A DNA stretch of 64,000 bases, taken from Clostridium_B lapidicellarium. GTDB taxonomy: Bacteria > Bacillota > Clostridia > Clostridiales > Clostridiaceae. Under the pieces are notes generated by a model. It was not told the origin of the DNA, did not search any database, and saw only the letters and a list, made by a program, of their open reading frames with translations. Both the position numbers and the translations under genes were made by a program. Positions 18,275 to 27,344 of the stretch are shown piece by piece (within the stretch, counting starts at the first letter, position 1; each line of letters opens with the position of its first letter). Where the stretch lies: positions 323,295 to 387,294 of the forward strand of contig NZ_JBGFFE010000001.1 of NCBI RefSeq assembly GCF_041224415.1, in the 5' to 3' direction.

Positions 18275-19312
18275 TTATAATTTTCTGGAATTGGCAAGTT
18301 TAACGCCGTATTCTATGGAATTTACAAGGCTCTCTTCATTGGCCGTGCCCTTTCCCGCCTTTCCAAAGGCTGTCCCATGATCCACCGAAACCCTTATTAT
18401 AGGAAGACCCAGAGTTATATTAACACCGCTGACCGAAGTCCATTTTTTTCTTTGCTCATCCCAGTTAAATCCAACAACTTTCATTGGAATATGTCCCTGA
18501 TCGTGATACATGGCAACTACTATATCATACTGGCCTCCATTAGCTTTTGAAAATACTGTATCAGGAGGTATGGGTCCTTCGGCATTTATTCCAATTTTTC
18601 TTGCTTCTTCTATGGCCGGTTCTATTTCCTGCTTCTCTTCAAAACCAAACATGCCGTTTTCTCCCGCATGCGGGTTCAGACCTGCCACTCCAATTCTAGG
18701 ACTGCATATTCCGAGATCTTTGCATGTCTCATTCGCAAGCTTTATCACTTCGAACACCCTGCTCTTTTTTACAAGATCACATGCCTCTCTCAGAGATACA
18801 TGGGTAGATACATGTACTACCCTTAAACTCCCGCATGCAAGCATCATAGTATAATTTTTAGTTTTGGTATAATGGGCATATATTTCAGTATGACCGGAGT
18901 AATGAAATCCGGCGAGGTTCATCGCCTCCTTGTTGATAGGTCCTGTTATGGTAGCATCAATTTCTCCATGCAGTGCAAGTTCGATTACCTTTTTTACCGC
19001 TTCAAAACCGGCTTTCCCTGCCATAGCTGATACTTTTCCATAAACAAGCTGCTCCATATCCGTATTTTTGAGATCATAAACGTCCATAGTGCCATATCTA
19101 AATAATGCATCACCCACATTGTAAACTCTATTTACCTTCAAATCCACACCGGTGATCTTTATTGCTTGTACCATAACATTGGCATCACCTACAATAATAG
19201 GCCTGCACATATCATATATCTTCTTTTTCGCCAGGGTTTTGGCTGCAATCTCAGGTCCTATTCCCGAAGGATCTCCCATGGTAATACCCAATATTGGTTT
19301 TTTATTCTTCAT
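18275..19312 (-). CDS. pdxA2: PdxA-family 4-phospho-acid dehydrogenase (PdxA2-like)
   Basis: A 345-residue member of the PdxA family: ITMGDPSGIGPEI at the N-terminus, metal-binding histidines in FHYSGHTE and MYHDQGHIP, and a C-terminal VSVDHGTAFGKAGKGTA. PdxA oxidises 4-phosphohydroxy-L-threonine for vitamin B6. With a DUF1537 kinase in the same operon it is more likely the PdxA2 type, which oxidatively decarboxylates D-threonate or D-erythronate 4-phosphate to dihydroxyacetone phosphate. ATG 19312 has AAAGGA 8 bases ahead; the ATG at 19321 does not. It is the last gene of the operon before the terminator. Confidence 0.88.
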   Translation of the reverse strand: MKNKKPILGITMGDPSGIGPEIAAKTLAKKKIYDMCRPIIVGDANVMVQAIKITGVDLKVNRVYNVGDALFRYGTMDVYDLKNTDMEQLVYGKVSAMAGKAGFEAVKKVIELALHGEIDATITGPINKEAMNLAGFHYSGHTEIYAHYTKTKNYTMMLACGSLRVVHVSTHVSLREACDLVKKSRVFEVIKLANETCKDLGICSPRIGVAGLNPHAGENGMFGFEEKQEIEPAIEEARKIGINAEGPIPPDTVFSKANGGQYDIVVAMYHDQGHIPMKVVGFNWDEQRKKWTSVSGVNITLGLPIIRVSVDHGTAFGKAGKGTANEESLVNSIEYGVKLANSRKL

Positions 19313-19377
19313 CTGTTTCATCCTTTCACTAGTAAAGCTATTATATTAAGATTTTAACTATTTCATAACTTACTACA

Positions 19378-20700
19378 TTAAATAAATATGTTAAGAATTA
19401 ATACTCCAGCTAATCCACATAAGCTTAATATAGTTGTATAGGTACTTCTTGTCCTAAATGCATCACTTAATGGCATATTAAAGTATTCTTTAAACATCCA
19501 AAATCCAGGATCATTAACATGCGAACAAATACAACTACCAGAAGCTGTAGCTAGAACCATAAGTTCTGGATTTACATTTCCAAGTGAGAGCAGAGGTAAT
19601 ACAATTCCTGCTGCCGCATTTACGGATACTGTAGCAGATCCTATACAAATTCTTAAAGTTGCCGCAATTGACCATGCCAATATTAATGGTGAAACATTTA
19701 AACTTCCAACTATGTTTTTAATATAATTTGCCACCCCTGCATCAACAATTACCTGTTTAAAGGCACCCCCTGCACCAATTATTAATATAATCATTGCAAC
19801 AGATTTTACTCCTTCAGAAAAGCTTTTCATTATTTCATCGGAGTCCTTACCTCGCCTTATACCTAGTACAATCATAGAAATTAGAACTGCAATCAGTAAA
19901 GCAATTGGGGCATCTCCAAAAAAAGCCGTATAAACTAATATTTTTGATGTTTTAGGCAGTATTATTTCAGCAAACGTATTAAAAGCCATTAAAACTACAG
20001 GTATTAACGCAATGGATAAACTACTTGAAAAGCTTGGCATTTCCTCATCAGAAAACACTCTTTCAGCAGTTAATCCTTCTGGTATAGAACACTTTGCATT
20101 TCTTACAAGCTTTGTTTTTGAAAACAAAATTCCAACTATTAAAGCAGCAGGAATTGCTATTATAATTCCCAATAACAATGTCTTTCCTACACTTGCATTA
20201 TACATATTAGCTACAGCTGTTGGGCCAGGATGGGGCGGAAGAAAACATTGAGTAACAGATAGCCCAACGCTCATTGGAAAACCGGCCACAATCAACGGAA
20301 CTTTCGTTTTACTAGATATGCTATATACAATAGGAATTAATAAAACAAAAGCAGGTTCATAAAACATCGTAATTCCAAGAATAAAAGCGGTAATCATCAT
20401 AGCCCACTGAATTCTTTTCAACCCGAACTTTTGAACTAAAGTCATAGCAATACGCTGACCCGCTCCACATTCATCCAACATTTTACTAAACATAGCACCA
20501 AAAGCAACAATAAGTGCAATACTACTAAGTTGTCCACCAACGCCATTATATATTGATTTAGTAACTTTTAATATTGGCATTCCTTCCATAATACCAACAA
20601 ATAATGATACTACAATTAGCGAAATTAACCCATTGATTTTAAAGTGAATCATAAGTATAAGCAACACTATAATCCCTATTAAAACTATTAGCAATGGCAT
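19378..20700 (-). CDS. GntP-family organic/sugar acid permease
   Basis: A 440-residue membrane protein with about 12 hydrophobic segments and GntP/CitMHS-family sequence: FGAMFSKMLDECGAGQRIA, CFLPPHPGPTAVANMY, GSATVSVNAAAGIVLP and CSHVNDPGFWMFKEYF. The PPHPGP and HVNDPGFW motifs are typical gluconate/hydroxy-acid:H+ symporter signatures. It probably brings in the acid sugar degraded by the neighbouring enzymes. A GGAGGG site precedes the ATG. This gene and the next two look more A/T-rich than pdxA and the kinase on either side. Confidence 0.92.
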   Translation of the reverse strand: MPLLIVLIGIIVLLILMIHFKINGLISLIVVSLFVGIMEGMPILKVTKSIYNGVGGQLSSIALIVAFGAMFSKMLDECGAGQRIAMTLVQKFGLKRIQWAMMITAFILGITMFYEPAFVLLIPIVYSISSKTKVPLIVAGFPMSVGLSVTQCFLPPHPGPTAVANMYNASVGKTLLLGIIIAIPAALIVGILFSKTKLVRNAKCSIPEGLTAERVFSDEEMPSFSSSLSIALIPVVLMAFNTFAEIILPKTSKILVYTAFFGDAPIALLIAVLISMIVLGIRRGKDSDEIMKSFSEGVKSVAMIILIIGAGGAFKQVIVDAGVANYIKNIVGSLNVSPLILAWSIAATLRICIGSATVSVNAAAGIVLPLLSLGNVNPELMVLATASGSCICSHVNDPGFWMFKEYFNMPLSDAFRTRSTYTTILSLCGLAGVLILNIFI

Positions 20701-20776
20701 AACATACCCTCCAATTATAATTTTTTTACATATTAATTGACCTGCAACTAAATTTTTATATCAGCTGCACAATATA

Positions 20777-21757
20777 TTAATGAATATTTCTCCATTTGGG
20801 ATGGTTATATACCTCCTTATTTGCGACATATTCATATTTTTTATTATCTAAAATATCAAGTACGCCTTTTGCAGCCATTGTAGCCATAGCAGCAGCAGCT
20901 TCTTTAGTTTGAGCCGCCATATGGGGAGTAACAATAACATTTTTGAGTTTGAAAAATGGACTTTCCTTACTTAAAGGTTCATTTGAAAACACATCCAATC
21001 CGGCACTATGTATTACATTATTTCTTAGAGCTTCAATTAAATCATTTTCATTAACTATCCCTCCTCGAGAACAATTTATAATAACTGAATCTGATTTCAT
21101 GATATTCAATTCTTTTTTGCCTATCATTCCCCTAGTTTCGCCTGTAAGTGGTACATGTATTGAAACTACATCTGACTTTTGTAAAAGTTTTTCCAATCTG
21201 TCTTCATATTTATAACCACTTTCCTCAATGATTTCACTTTTTACAAATGGATCAAATACAACTACTTTCATTCCTATATTCTGACATAACTTCGCAACTT
21301 CACGGCCTATATTTCCAAAACCTACAAGACCCAGAGTCTTACCCAAAAGCTCAAATGCTTTATAACTACTCCTTATTCCAAAATTACCATTTCGCATTTC
21401 AAAATCACTGTGCACAATATCTTTTGATGCAGCAAATATCAAACCCAAAGTATGTTCTGCAACAGAACGCGTATTAGCCCCTGGAGCAATAACAACAGGA
21501 ATTCCCTTTTCAGTAGCTGCATCAATATCTACATTGTCTACACCAACTCCAGGTCGAGCTATAACTTTTAAATTTCTAGCCTTCATAATTGATTTTCTAT
21601 CAATATGACCTATTCGAATTATAAAGGCATCAGCATCAACCAAATCAGACTCTATTTCTTCCGCATTTCCGTTATTAGTTATTTTAATATCTACATTTCC
21701 CTCTAGAAGTTTCATTCCATCTTCATAGAGCCTATGTGAAATAACTACTTTTTTCAT
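20777..21757 (-). CDS. D-2-hydroxyacid dehydrogenase (SerA-like)
   Basis: A 326-residue NAD-dependent dehydrogenase. The Rossmann motif is GLVGFGNIGREVA; catalytic residues are visible as Arg in INCSRGGIVNE, Glu in VFSNEPL and His in VIVTPHMAAQT. N-terminal segment VIARPGVGVDNVDIDAA is typical of the SerA-like subgroup without the regulatory ACT domain. It interconverts a 2-hydroxy acid and a 2-keto acid. Placed between the permease and a DapA-type lyase, it may oxidise the imported hydroxy acid or reduce a product. Substrate unknown. Confidence 0.9.
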   Translation of the reverse strand: MKKVVISHRLYEDGMKLLEGNVDIKITNNGNAEEIESDLVDADAFIIRIGHIDRKSIMKARNLKVIARPGVGVDNVDIDAATEKGIPVVIAPGANTRSVAEHTLGLIFAASKDIVHSDFEMRNGNFGIRSSYKAFELLGKTLGLVGFGNIGREVAKLCQNIGMKVVVFDPFVKSEIIEESGYKYEDRLEKLLQKSDVVSIHVPLTGETRGMIGKKELNIMKSDSVIINCSRGGIVNENDLIEALRNNVIHSAGLDVFSNEPLSKESPFFKLKNVIVTPHMAAQTKEAAAAMATMAAKGVLDILDNKKYEYVANKEVYNHPKWRNIH

Positions 21758-21783
21758 TTTCTCACCTCCTGAGATCCAATATT

Positions 21784-22659
21784 TTATTTATATAATTCTA
21801 AAGCTTTCTTTAGTGCCGAATCCAATTTATCATTAACCCCGCTTACAGGTCTTCTAGCTAATCCAACTTTATACCCAAGAAAACTCATCCCTCTTTTTAT
21901 AACAGAATTAGGGTTGCCCATCTGCATAACATCTCTTATGGGTCTCAATTTTTTTTGTAAAATATTAGCTTGAACAATATCTCCTTTTTTCCATAATTTA
22001 TATATTTTAGCCAACAACTCAGGAAACAAGTTTGAAGTTCCAGCTATTGCTCCACAACCTCCAGCCATCAAAGTCCATAATATCAAAGAATCATTACCCG
22101 ATAGTATTGACAATCTTTCATCTGTATTTTCTATATATCTCAGAGTATTGTCAAAATTTCCACTACTATCTTTAACTCCTACGATGTTTTTATATTTTGC
22201 CAACCTGGCAACAGTCTTATAGTTTATATTATTACCTGTCCTTCCTGGTATATTATAGAGTAAAATGGGTAGATTAACATTTTCAGCAATTTCACTAAAA
22301 TAATTATATATATCTTCTTGTGTAACAGCTACATAGTACGGTGACAGAATTGATAAAGCATCTGCTCCAAGTTCTTTAGCTTTCTGGGATAAACTTATAG
22401 TTTCCCTCGTACTTATACAACCTGTACCTACATATACTGGAACTCTTTTGTTAACCTCATCGACAGTTATTTTTATCACTCTTAATTTTTCTTCATTATT
22501 TAGTGCATATGCCTCTCCATTCGTACCAAGACAGAATATACCATATATTCCGGCTGATATTAGTCTATTAATCTGAAACCTTAATTCCTCTTCGTTGATT
22601 TCCTCATTCTCCATCATAGGAGTAATTATAGGAGTAATTATACCTTCTGGCTTTAACAT
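21784..22659 (-). CDS. DapA-family aldolase/lyase
   Basis: A 291-residue TIM-barrel protein of the N-acetylneuraminate lyase/DapA superfamily. The Schiff-base lysine is in IVGVKDSSGNFD, the catalytic tyrosine in LLYNIPGRTG, and CLGTNGEAYAL corresponds to the keto-acid carboxylate-binding loop. In this context it is more likely a 2-keto-3-deoxy-acid aldolase or dehydratase in sugar-acid catabolism than lysine-pathway DapA, but the residues do not settle this. It lies 26 bases upstream of the dehydrogenase gene in the direction of transcription. Confidence 0.88.
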   Translation of the reverse strand: MLKPEGIITPIITPMMENEEINEEELRFQINRLISAGIYGIFCLGTNGEAYALNNEEKLRVIKITVDEVNKRVPVYVGTGCISTRETISLSQKAKELGADALSILSPYYVAVTQEDIYNYFSEIAENVNLPILLYNIPGRTGNNINYKTVARLAKYKNIVGVKDSSGNFDNTLRYIENTDERLSILSGNDSLILWTLMAGGCGAIAGTSNLFPELLAKIYKLWKKGDIVQANILQKKLRPIRDVMQMGNPNSVIKRGMSFLGYKVGLARRPVSGVNDKLDSALKKALELYK

Positions 22660-22708
22660 TTTACCAATCCTTCCTTTATCAAATTATTTATTTTTATTTT
22701 TTATAATC

Positions 22709-24013
22709 TTAGTTATTATCTATAATCTTCACCATGTCTCCCCGTAAAACTAAAATAGCTTTAACCATAGCCATTTTAGAGCCAAAACTTCCCGCTTTCG
22801 TTACGGCAAAAATTTTATCTTTATTCTTCAACATTCCAAACGGTATTCCGGGTTCCACTTCCCCCAGCAGCTTGAATTCGCTGGCATCCAAGTTGTCAAA
22901 AACCTGATAAGCTATATCACCTCCCGTAACAAACAGACTCTTTACTTTGAATTTGTCAATTATACATGCTGATATTTTTCCCAAAAATCTTGAAATCACA
23001 TTGCTGATTTGAATTGAGCTATACCCATTTTCCATTCCTGCTTTCTGGGTTTTTTTCACCTCACTGGAGGAAAATACGGCAATATTCTTATTCAAGTTTA
23101 CAGAATCAGCTGTCTTTTTCATTATTCTATTCCATTCATCTTTTCTATCCTTGTCATTTAAAATAATTTCTGTAGATTTAACCTCTATTCCCACCGTGTC
23201 TGTACAGTACAGCAATTCATCCAGCTGTTCTCTGCTGGATTTACTTACGCTCCCAATTACAAATAAAACCCTGTTGGTATTTTCAGGAACTTCAGCTGCC
23301 CTGCCAGTTTCTTGCTCAAGTCCGTAGGCAGATGGTAAAAATTCCATAAGTCCTGCAGAACCGCACCATATGACAGAAAATTTAGTCATTTTTATAAAAG
23401 AAATTACATTTTTTAGATCATTCTCATCAACTGTATCTACTGTGATATAAGATATACTGTTATTCTTGAAATCAACCAAGCATTTAAAAACATGCTCATA
23501 TCCCTTAATCAAATCATTATGGGAAATGTGACCTACCTTCCTATCGGATTGTCTTCCAATCAACCGGTATATAACAGAATCCTCCACCGGTGTCTTGGGA
23601 TCCTGTGCTACCTCCGTTTCAACTAATTTTTTATTATTTAGATAATAAGTCCCGTTTATCACCTGCCTTTTATTTTTGGGATAGGCCGGCACAATAATAA
23701 CAAAATCTCTCTGAAACACATCCTGCATGGCATTGATTTCCTGTCCAATATTTCCTCTCATTGTAGAATCTATTTTTTTATAAATTATGTCAAAAGGCTT
23801 GTCCTTTAAATATTCGGAAACATATCTCACCCGTTTATAAGCTTCATGTTCAGATACATCACGGCTATTTGTATTATATATAACTGCATCATTTTGTTTT
23901 AAAGACAATTCGTTCCAATCTAAAATTACGGAAACATTCAATCCATATTGAATCAATTGTCCTCCACAATCACTGGCACCCGTTAAATCATCTGAAATAA
24001 CTGCTATTTTCAT
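22709..24013 (-). CDS. DUF1537 four-carbon acid sugar kinase
   Basis: A 434-residue protein with the N-terminal substrate-binding motif IAVISDDLTGASDCGGQL, a KKIDSTMRGNIGQEI block and a C-terminal nucleotide-binding domain containing SLFVTGGDIA and EVEPGIPFG. DUF1537 proteins phosphorylate four-carbon sugar acids (D-threonate, D-erythronate, 3-oxo-tetronates) at O4 using ATP. With PdxA2 this gives a known route to dihydroxyacetone phosphate. Start at ATG 24013 with GGAG 7 bases upstream; the TTG one codon earlier is not needed. Exact substrate not determined. Confidence 0.9.
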   Translation of the reverse strand: MKIAVISDDLTGASDCGGQLIQYGLNVSVILDWNELSLKQNDAVIYNTNSRDVSEHEAYKRVRYVSEYLKDKPFDIIYKKIDSTMRGNIGQEINAMQDVFQRDFVIIVPAYPKNKRQVINGTYYLNNKKLVETEVAQDPKTPVEDSVIYRLIGRQSDRKVGHISHNDLIKGYEHVFKCLVDFKNNSISYITVDTVDENDLKNVISFIKMTKFSVIWCGSAGLMEFLPSAYGLEQETGRAAEVPENTNRVLFVIGSVSKSSREQLDELLYCTDTVGIEVKSTEIILNDKDRKDEWNRIMKKTADSVNLNKNIAVFSSSEVKKTQKAGMENGYSSIQISNVISRFLGKISACIIDKFKVKSLFVTGGDIAYQVFDNLDASEFKLLGEVEPGIPFGMLKNKDKIFAVTKAGSFGSKMAMVKAILVLRGDMVKIIDNN

Positions 24014-24030
24014 CAATTTTCTCCGTCTGC

Positions 24031-25194
24031 CTATCTTAATAGTTTACTGTAGATATTCTCTATATCTTTTACACTTAATTTTTTAGGATTATTATCCAAA
24101 AGCCGGGTAACTTTAGAAGCAGATATAGCTAGTCCATGAATATCTTCTTTTTTAACTCCATATACACTTAAATCCTGTGGAATATTCAAAATCTCAATCC
24201 ATTCTCTCAGGCGCTCTATTACCTTTTCCGCAGTTTTATCCGCAGGAAGATTCTCTTTTATTCCCATAGATCTAGCCACGTCACAGAGCCTATCAGCAAT
24301 ACAGTCCATATTAAATTCCATTACATGGGGCAAAAGCATTGAATTTGCTACACCGTGTGCTATTTTGAATTTTCCTCCAAGGGGATATGCAAGTGCGTGA
24401 ACTGCAGCTGTCCCCGCAGCCGTTAACGCCATGCCGCCGTAAAGTGATCCCAAAATCATATTTTCTCTTGCTCTAATAGATCCGCCGTTCTGATAGGCCT
24501 CCACTATACTGGATGATATCAATTTTATTGACCTGAGTGCAAACATATCGCTTATCGGATTGGCCTTATTTGAAATATAGGATTCAAGAGAATGAATAAA
24601 AGCATCCATGCCAGTAGAGGCAGTAACAGATTTAGGAAGCCCAATTGTCAAGCTGGGATCTACTATCACAAGTTTGGGAAGTAAATATCTGCTTACCATA
24701 CCTATTTTCAGCTGTTCTTCCGGAAGAGTGACAATGGCATTTGGTGTCACTTCAGAGCCTGTCCCTGCAGTGGTAGGAATTAGAACTGTAGGAATTCCCG
24801 GATATTTGACCAAATCCGTACCTAAAATTTCTTTTATGGAATTATTATTTGTCTCAAGTACTGCCAGGATTTTTGTAGTATCCAGGACACTTCCACCTCC
24901 TACACCAATTAACAGGTCGTAATGTTTTTTTCTGATATTGCCTGATATATCCTCTATGCTTTTTACAGTGGGCTCCGGAATAATATCCGTATTGACATCA
25001 GCCTTGATTCCAATTTCATCCAGCTGCTTAGTTATGATATCTACAAAACCTAAGTTTTGCATGGGTTTTTGAGTAACAATCAGTGCTCTTTTGACTTTAT
25101 TTCCTACAACGCCTATATTTTCTTTCAGGGTTTCAATGGAATTTTCACCTGCAACAATATTATCCGCCGTCTTAAATCCATATATTTTCTGCAT
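24031..25194 (-). CDS. iron-containing alcohol dehydrogenase
   Basis: A 387-residue group III (Fe-ADH) enzyme: NAD-binding GVGGGSVLDTTK, PTTAGTGSEVTP, and the metal ligands in TGMDAFIHSLES, AVHALAYPLGG and KIAHGVANS. It oxidises an alcohol or reduces an aldehyde with NAD(P). The frame is open from TTG 25215, but GAGGGAG sits ahead of ATG 25194, which I take as the start. It is the first full gene of the acid-sugar operon and may oxidise the sugar acid or handle an aldehyde released by the DapA-like lyase. Confidence 0.92.
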   Translation of the reverse strand: MQKIYGFKTADNIVAGENSIETLKENIGVVGNKVKRALIVTQKPMQNLGFVDIITKQLDEIGIKADVNTDIIPEPTVKSIEDISGNIRKKHYDLLIGVGGGSVLDTTKILAVLETNNNSIKEILGTDLVKYPGIPTVLIPTTAGTGSEVTPNAIVTLPEEQLKIGMVSRYLLPKLVIVDPSLTIGLPKSVTASTGMDAFIHSLESYISNKANPISDMFALRSIKLISSSIVEAYQNGGSIRARENMILGSLYGGMALTAAGTAAVHALAYPLGGKFKIAHGVANSMLLPHVMEFNMDCIADRLCDVARSMGIKENLPADKTAEKVIERLREWIEILNIPQDLSVYGVKKEDIHGLAISASKVTRLLDNNPKKLSVKDIENIYSKLLR

Positions 25195-25221
25195 ACAATA
25201 CTCCCTCGCTTTCAATGATAT

Positions 25222-25278
25222 TTATATTCGCTTTTTATAAAATTTAATCATTATAGCTATAATTCCTTTTAATTCCAC
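25222..25278 (-). CDS. possible 18-residue leader/small protein
   Basis: A short frame (MELKGIIAIMIKFYKKRI) starts at GTG 25278 with a near-ideal AAAAGGAGG site, 8-base spacer, and stops 27 bases before the ADH start. The ribosome binding site is stronger than that of ADH itself. The peptide is hydrophobic in the middle with a basic end. It could be a leader peptide coupled to ADH translation, a small membrane peptide, or chance. Confidence 0.35.
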   Translation of the reverse strand: MELKGIIAIMIKFYKKRI

Positions 25279-25325
25279 TTAAATTTCCTCCTTTTCTATG
25301 AAACATGTTTCTTATCTATTTAGCT

Positions 25326-25350
25326 ATTATGTTTTAAATTAAAACATAAT
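25326..25350. promoter_or_regulatory. operator-like palindrome upstream of acid-sugar operon (site 1)
   Basis: A perfect inverted repeat: ATTATGTTTTAA (25326-25337), one central base, then TTAAAACATAAT (25339-25350). The same TGTTTTAAATT core recurs at 25384-25395 and, on the other strand, just before the regulator gene at 27203-27214. Position upstream of the ADH gene fits a regulator binding site. Confidence 0.6.
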
Positions 25351-25383
25351 AAAATCGATTACAGCTTTTATTATATATGTATA

Positions 25384-25395
25384 TGTTTTAAATTG
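25384..25395. promoter_or_regulatory. operator-like half-site (site 2)
   Basis: TGTTTTAAATTG, the same core as the 25326-25350 palindrome, 34 bases further from the ADH gene. A tandem pair of sites would suit cooperative binding. Confidence 0.45.
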
Positions 25396-25420
25396 CAATA
25401 GTTATTTATATTTTTTTGTA

Positions 25421-25450
25421 TAAAAAAAAGGCGCTATTGCAATTTGCGCC
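25421..25450 (-). terminator. intrinsic terminator of the PrpR_N-type regulator gene
   Basis: On the minus strand GGCGC (25450-25446) pairs with GCGCC (25434-25430) across an A/T-rich loop and is followed by eight Ts (25429-25422). The stem overlaps the regulator's last codons and stop, so the operon starting with ADH must have its own promoter. Confidence 0.8.
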
Positions 25451-27185
25451 ATAAAGTGGAACGACTTATGCCAAGTTTCTTTGCCGCTTTGGATTGATTC
25501 ATTTGATTTTTCTTCAATATTTTCTGAATAATATTTTTTTCAATTTCCTCGAGGGTTCCATTAAGCTCCACGCTATCATTCTCCATGTCAGAGCCGCATG
25601 GCATATTGTCAAGTGCCTCCCTTACATCATTCAATTCTATATAATCATTTTTACAAAACATAACTATTTGCTTTATTGTCTTTCTAAATTGAAGCATATT
25701 TCCCTTCCATTTATGTTTTTTTAATTCTAAAAGCGCATCATTTCTGATCCCCACAATTTGTTTCCCGTAAAAAGTATTATATTCATTTATAAACAACCTG
25801 GCTAAACTGCCCATTTCATCAATTCTATCCCTAAGAGGAGGAATTTTTAAAGTAACGGGCGAGATCTTATAATACAAACTCAAGCTGAATTTATCTTTTT
25901 CCACTATATCATCTAAATTATCCAGGGATGATATTATAAATTTAGAAGCAATATTCCCATTGCAATCCAGGAATTCATTCAGCAGATTCTGGCTACTTGG
26001 GGACAATTCCTGTATATCCTTAAAATAAACAGTGCCTGTATCTATATTTAAAATATCACTGTTGGAAATAATTCTACCTAAGTCCCCTTCTGAAATCAAA
26101 TTACAATCCAGGGTGACAAAGCTTCCGGATTCAGCTTCATATCCAAAATGTAAAAATTCCGCCAAGTCGTCTTTTTCAGTTCCCCTTTCACCTAAAATCC
26201 ATATTGGTACGTTTGTGCCCTTGCACCTATCCACTTTTTCCAATATATTTTTCATATATCCGCTTTCCAGAAGTAAAGACAAAGTTTCACCTGTACTGCT
26301 GTTCTTTATAGCAACTCCGGGGATCTTATCCCTTGAATAACCTGATATCCTATCCAGAAGAAATACAATATAGACTTTATTTTCTTTTTTTATCTGGTTT
26401 CCATAAACCTTCCACGCAAAGTTATCAAGTTCAATTACAGTATTAAATTTATCCCCGTTTAGTATTGAATCCATCCACTCTTTTTTTATAAAATCCAGGC
26501 CGCCCCCGAATATACTGTTAAAATAGGCATTGGAGTAGACACACTTGAAAGCCCCATCAAAAACCACAATTCCTCTCTCTGCCTGTTCAACGACAGCTGC
26601 CGGTATCATCTGCTCCATTCTAGCTTTTTTTAAAACTTTATAAATTTTTCTGGCATCATTGAAGGATTTCAAAACACTTTCCCTGCCGGACGTAAACAAT
26701 ACCGTATTAAATCCCAGTTTTTTTGCTTTCCGGGTAGTAACCACATCCCCGATGATTACCTGGTAATCCCTCTTGCTGATTTCCTGCAGCTTAGGCACTA
26801 CTTCATCTTCACTATGAATAACATAATTGGGAATATCCACATTAAGTAATGAACAGATGGTAGCTGCTTCCTCGGATATCTTTGGAAACCCAACGATAAT
26901 TGCCCTTCCCTTCAGGCCGCTTGCAAGAGTTACCACCCGCAGTATGTCATAGCCGGAGACTTCTATATCCACTACAGGAATATCTACCTCCCTTTGTATG
27001 AGTTCTGCAGTTCCACCCCTGCTTATAATAATATCGGCACTCATTCTCTGTGCTTTTTTTGCTATTTCCACCCCCAAATCCAGATCACCAACTTCTGCCT
27101 GCAGATCAATATCTTTTTCATTTTCAGCCAGCTGAAGAATTAATTCTTTTAATCCATTATAGGGAGCAATTGCAAAAACCTTCAT
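25434..27185 (-). CDS. PrpR_N-type regulator with degenerate AAA+ domain lacking GAFTGA
   Basis: A 583-residue protein with a PrpR N-terminal ligand-sensing domain (about 1-190; SADIIISRGGTAELIQ, IPVVDIEVSGYDILR), a PAS domain (about 195-300), an AAA+ region (about 310-530) and a Fis-type helix-turn-helix (NQSKAAKKLGISRSTLWRKL). The family normally activates sigma-54 polymerase. Here Walker A is altered to GERGTEKDD and no GAFTGA loop is present, so sigma-54 activation is unlikely. No -24/-12 promoter lies before the neighbouring operon, in agreement. It probably works as a ligand-controlled repressor or sigma-A regulator of the acid-sugar genes. Confidence 0.85.
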   Translation of the reverse strand: MKVFAIAPYNGLKELILQLAENEKDIDLQAEVGDLDLGVEIAKKAQRMSADIIISRGGTAELIQREVDIPVVDIEVSGYDILRVVTLASGLKGRAIIVGFPKISEEAATICSLLNVDIPNYVIHSEDEVVPKLQEISKRDYQVIIGDVVTTRKAKKLGFNTVLFTSGRESVLKSFNDARKIYKVLKKARMEQMIPAAVVEQAERGIVVFDGAFKCVYSNAYFNSIFGGGLDFIKKEWMDSILNGDKFNTVIELDNFAWKVYGNQIKKENKVYIVFLLDRISGYSRDKIPGVAIKNSSTGETLSLLLESGYMKNILEKVDRCKGTNVPIWILGERGTEKDDLAEFLHFGYEAESGSFVTLDCNLISEGDLGRIISNSDILNIDTGTVYFKDIQELSPSSQNLLNEFLDCNGNIASKFIISSLDNLDDIVEKDKFSLSLYYKISPVTLKIPPLRDRIDEMGSLARLFINEYNTFYGKQIVGIRNDALLELKKHKWKGNMLQFRKTIKQIVMFCKNDYIELNDVREALDNMPCGSDMENDSVELNGTLEEIEKNIIQKILKKNQMNQSKAAKKLGISRSTLWRKLQ

Positions 27186-27202
27186 ATCTTTTCCTCCTGT
27201 TT

Positions 27203-27214
27203 CAATTTAAAACA
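27203..27214. promoter_or_regulatory. operator-like half-site in regulator promoter (site 3)
   Basis: The minus strand reads TGTTTTAAATTG, identical over 12 bases to site 2. It lies just upstream of the regulator's ribosome binding site, which fits autoregulation. It is also in the divergent region shared with the AEC transporter gene. Confidence 0.5.
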
Positions 27215-27344
27215 CATTCCCATTATATCAGAAAAAGCTGTAACTTCCTAAATTAATTTTCCACAGATTCCATTGATTGTTTGACTTTTACAGCAATACT
27301 TGCTATGCTAATCAACAGAAATACAATTTTCAGGAAGGTTCAAT

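Noticed and set aside
25216..25433. Looked for a sigma-54 promoter upstream of the acid-sugar operon
   Set aside because: No GG-N10-GC element on the minus strand; this agrees with the missing GAFTGA motif of the local regulator.
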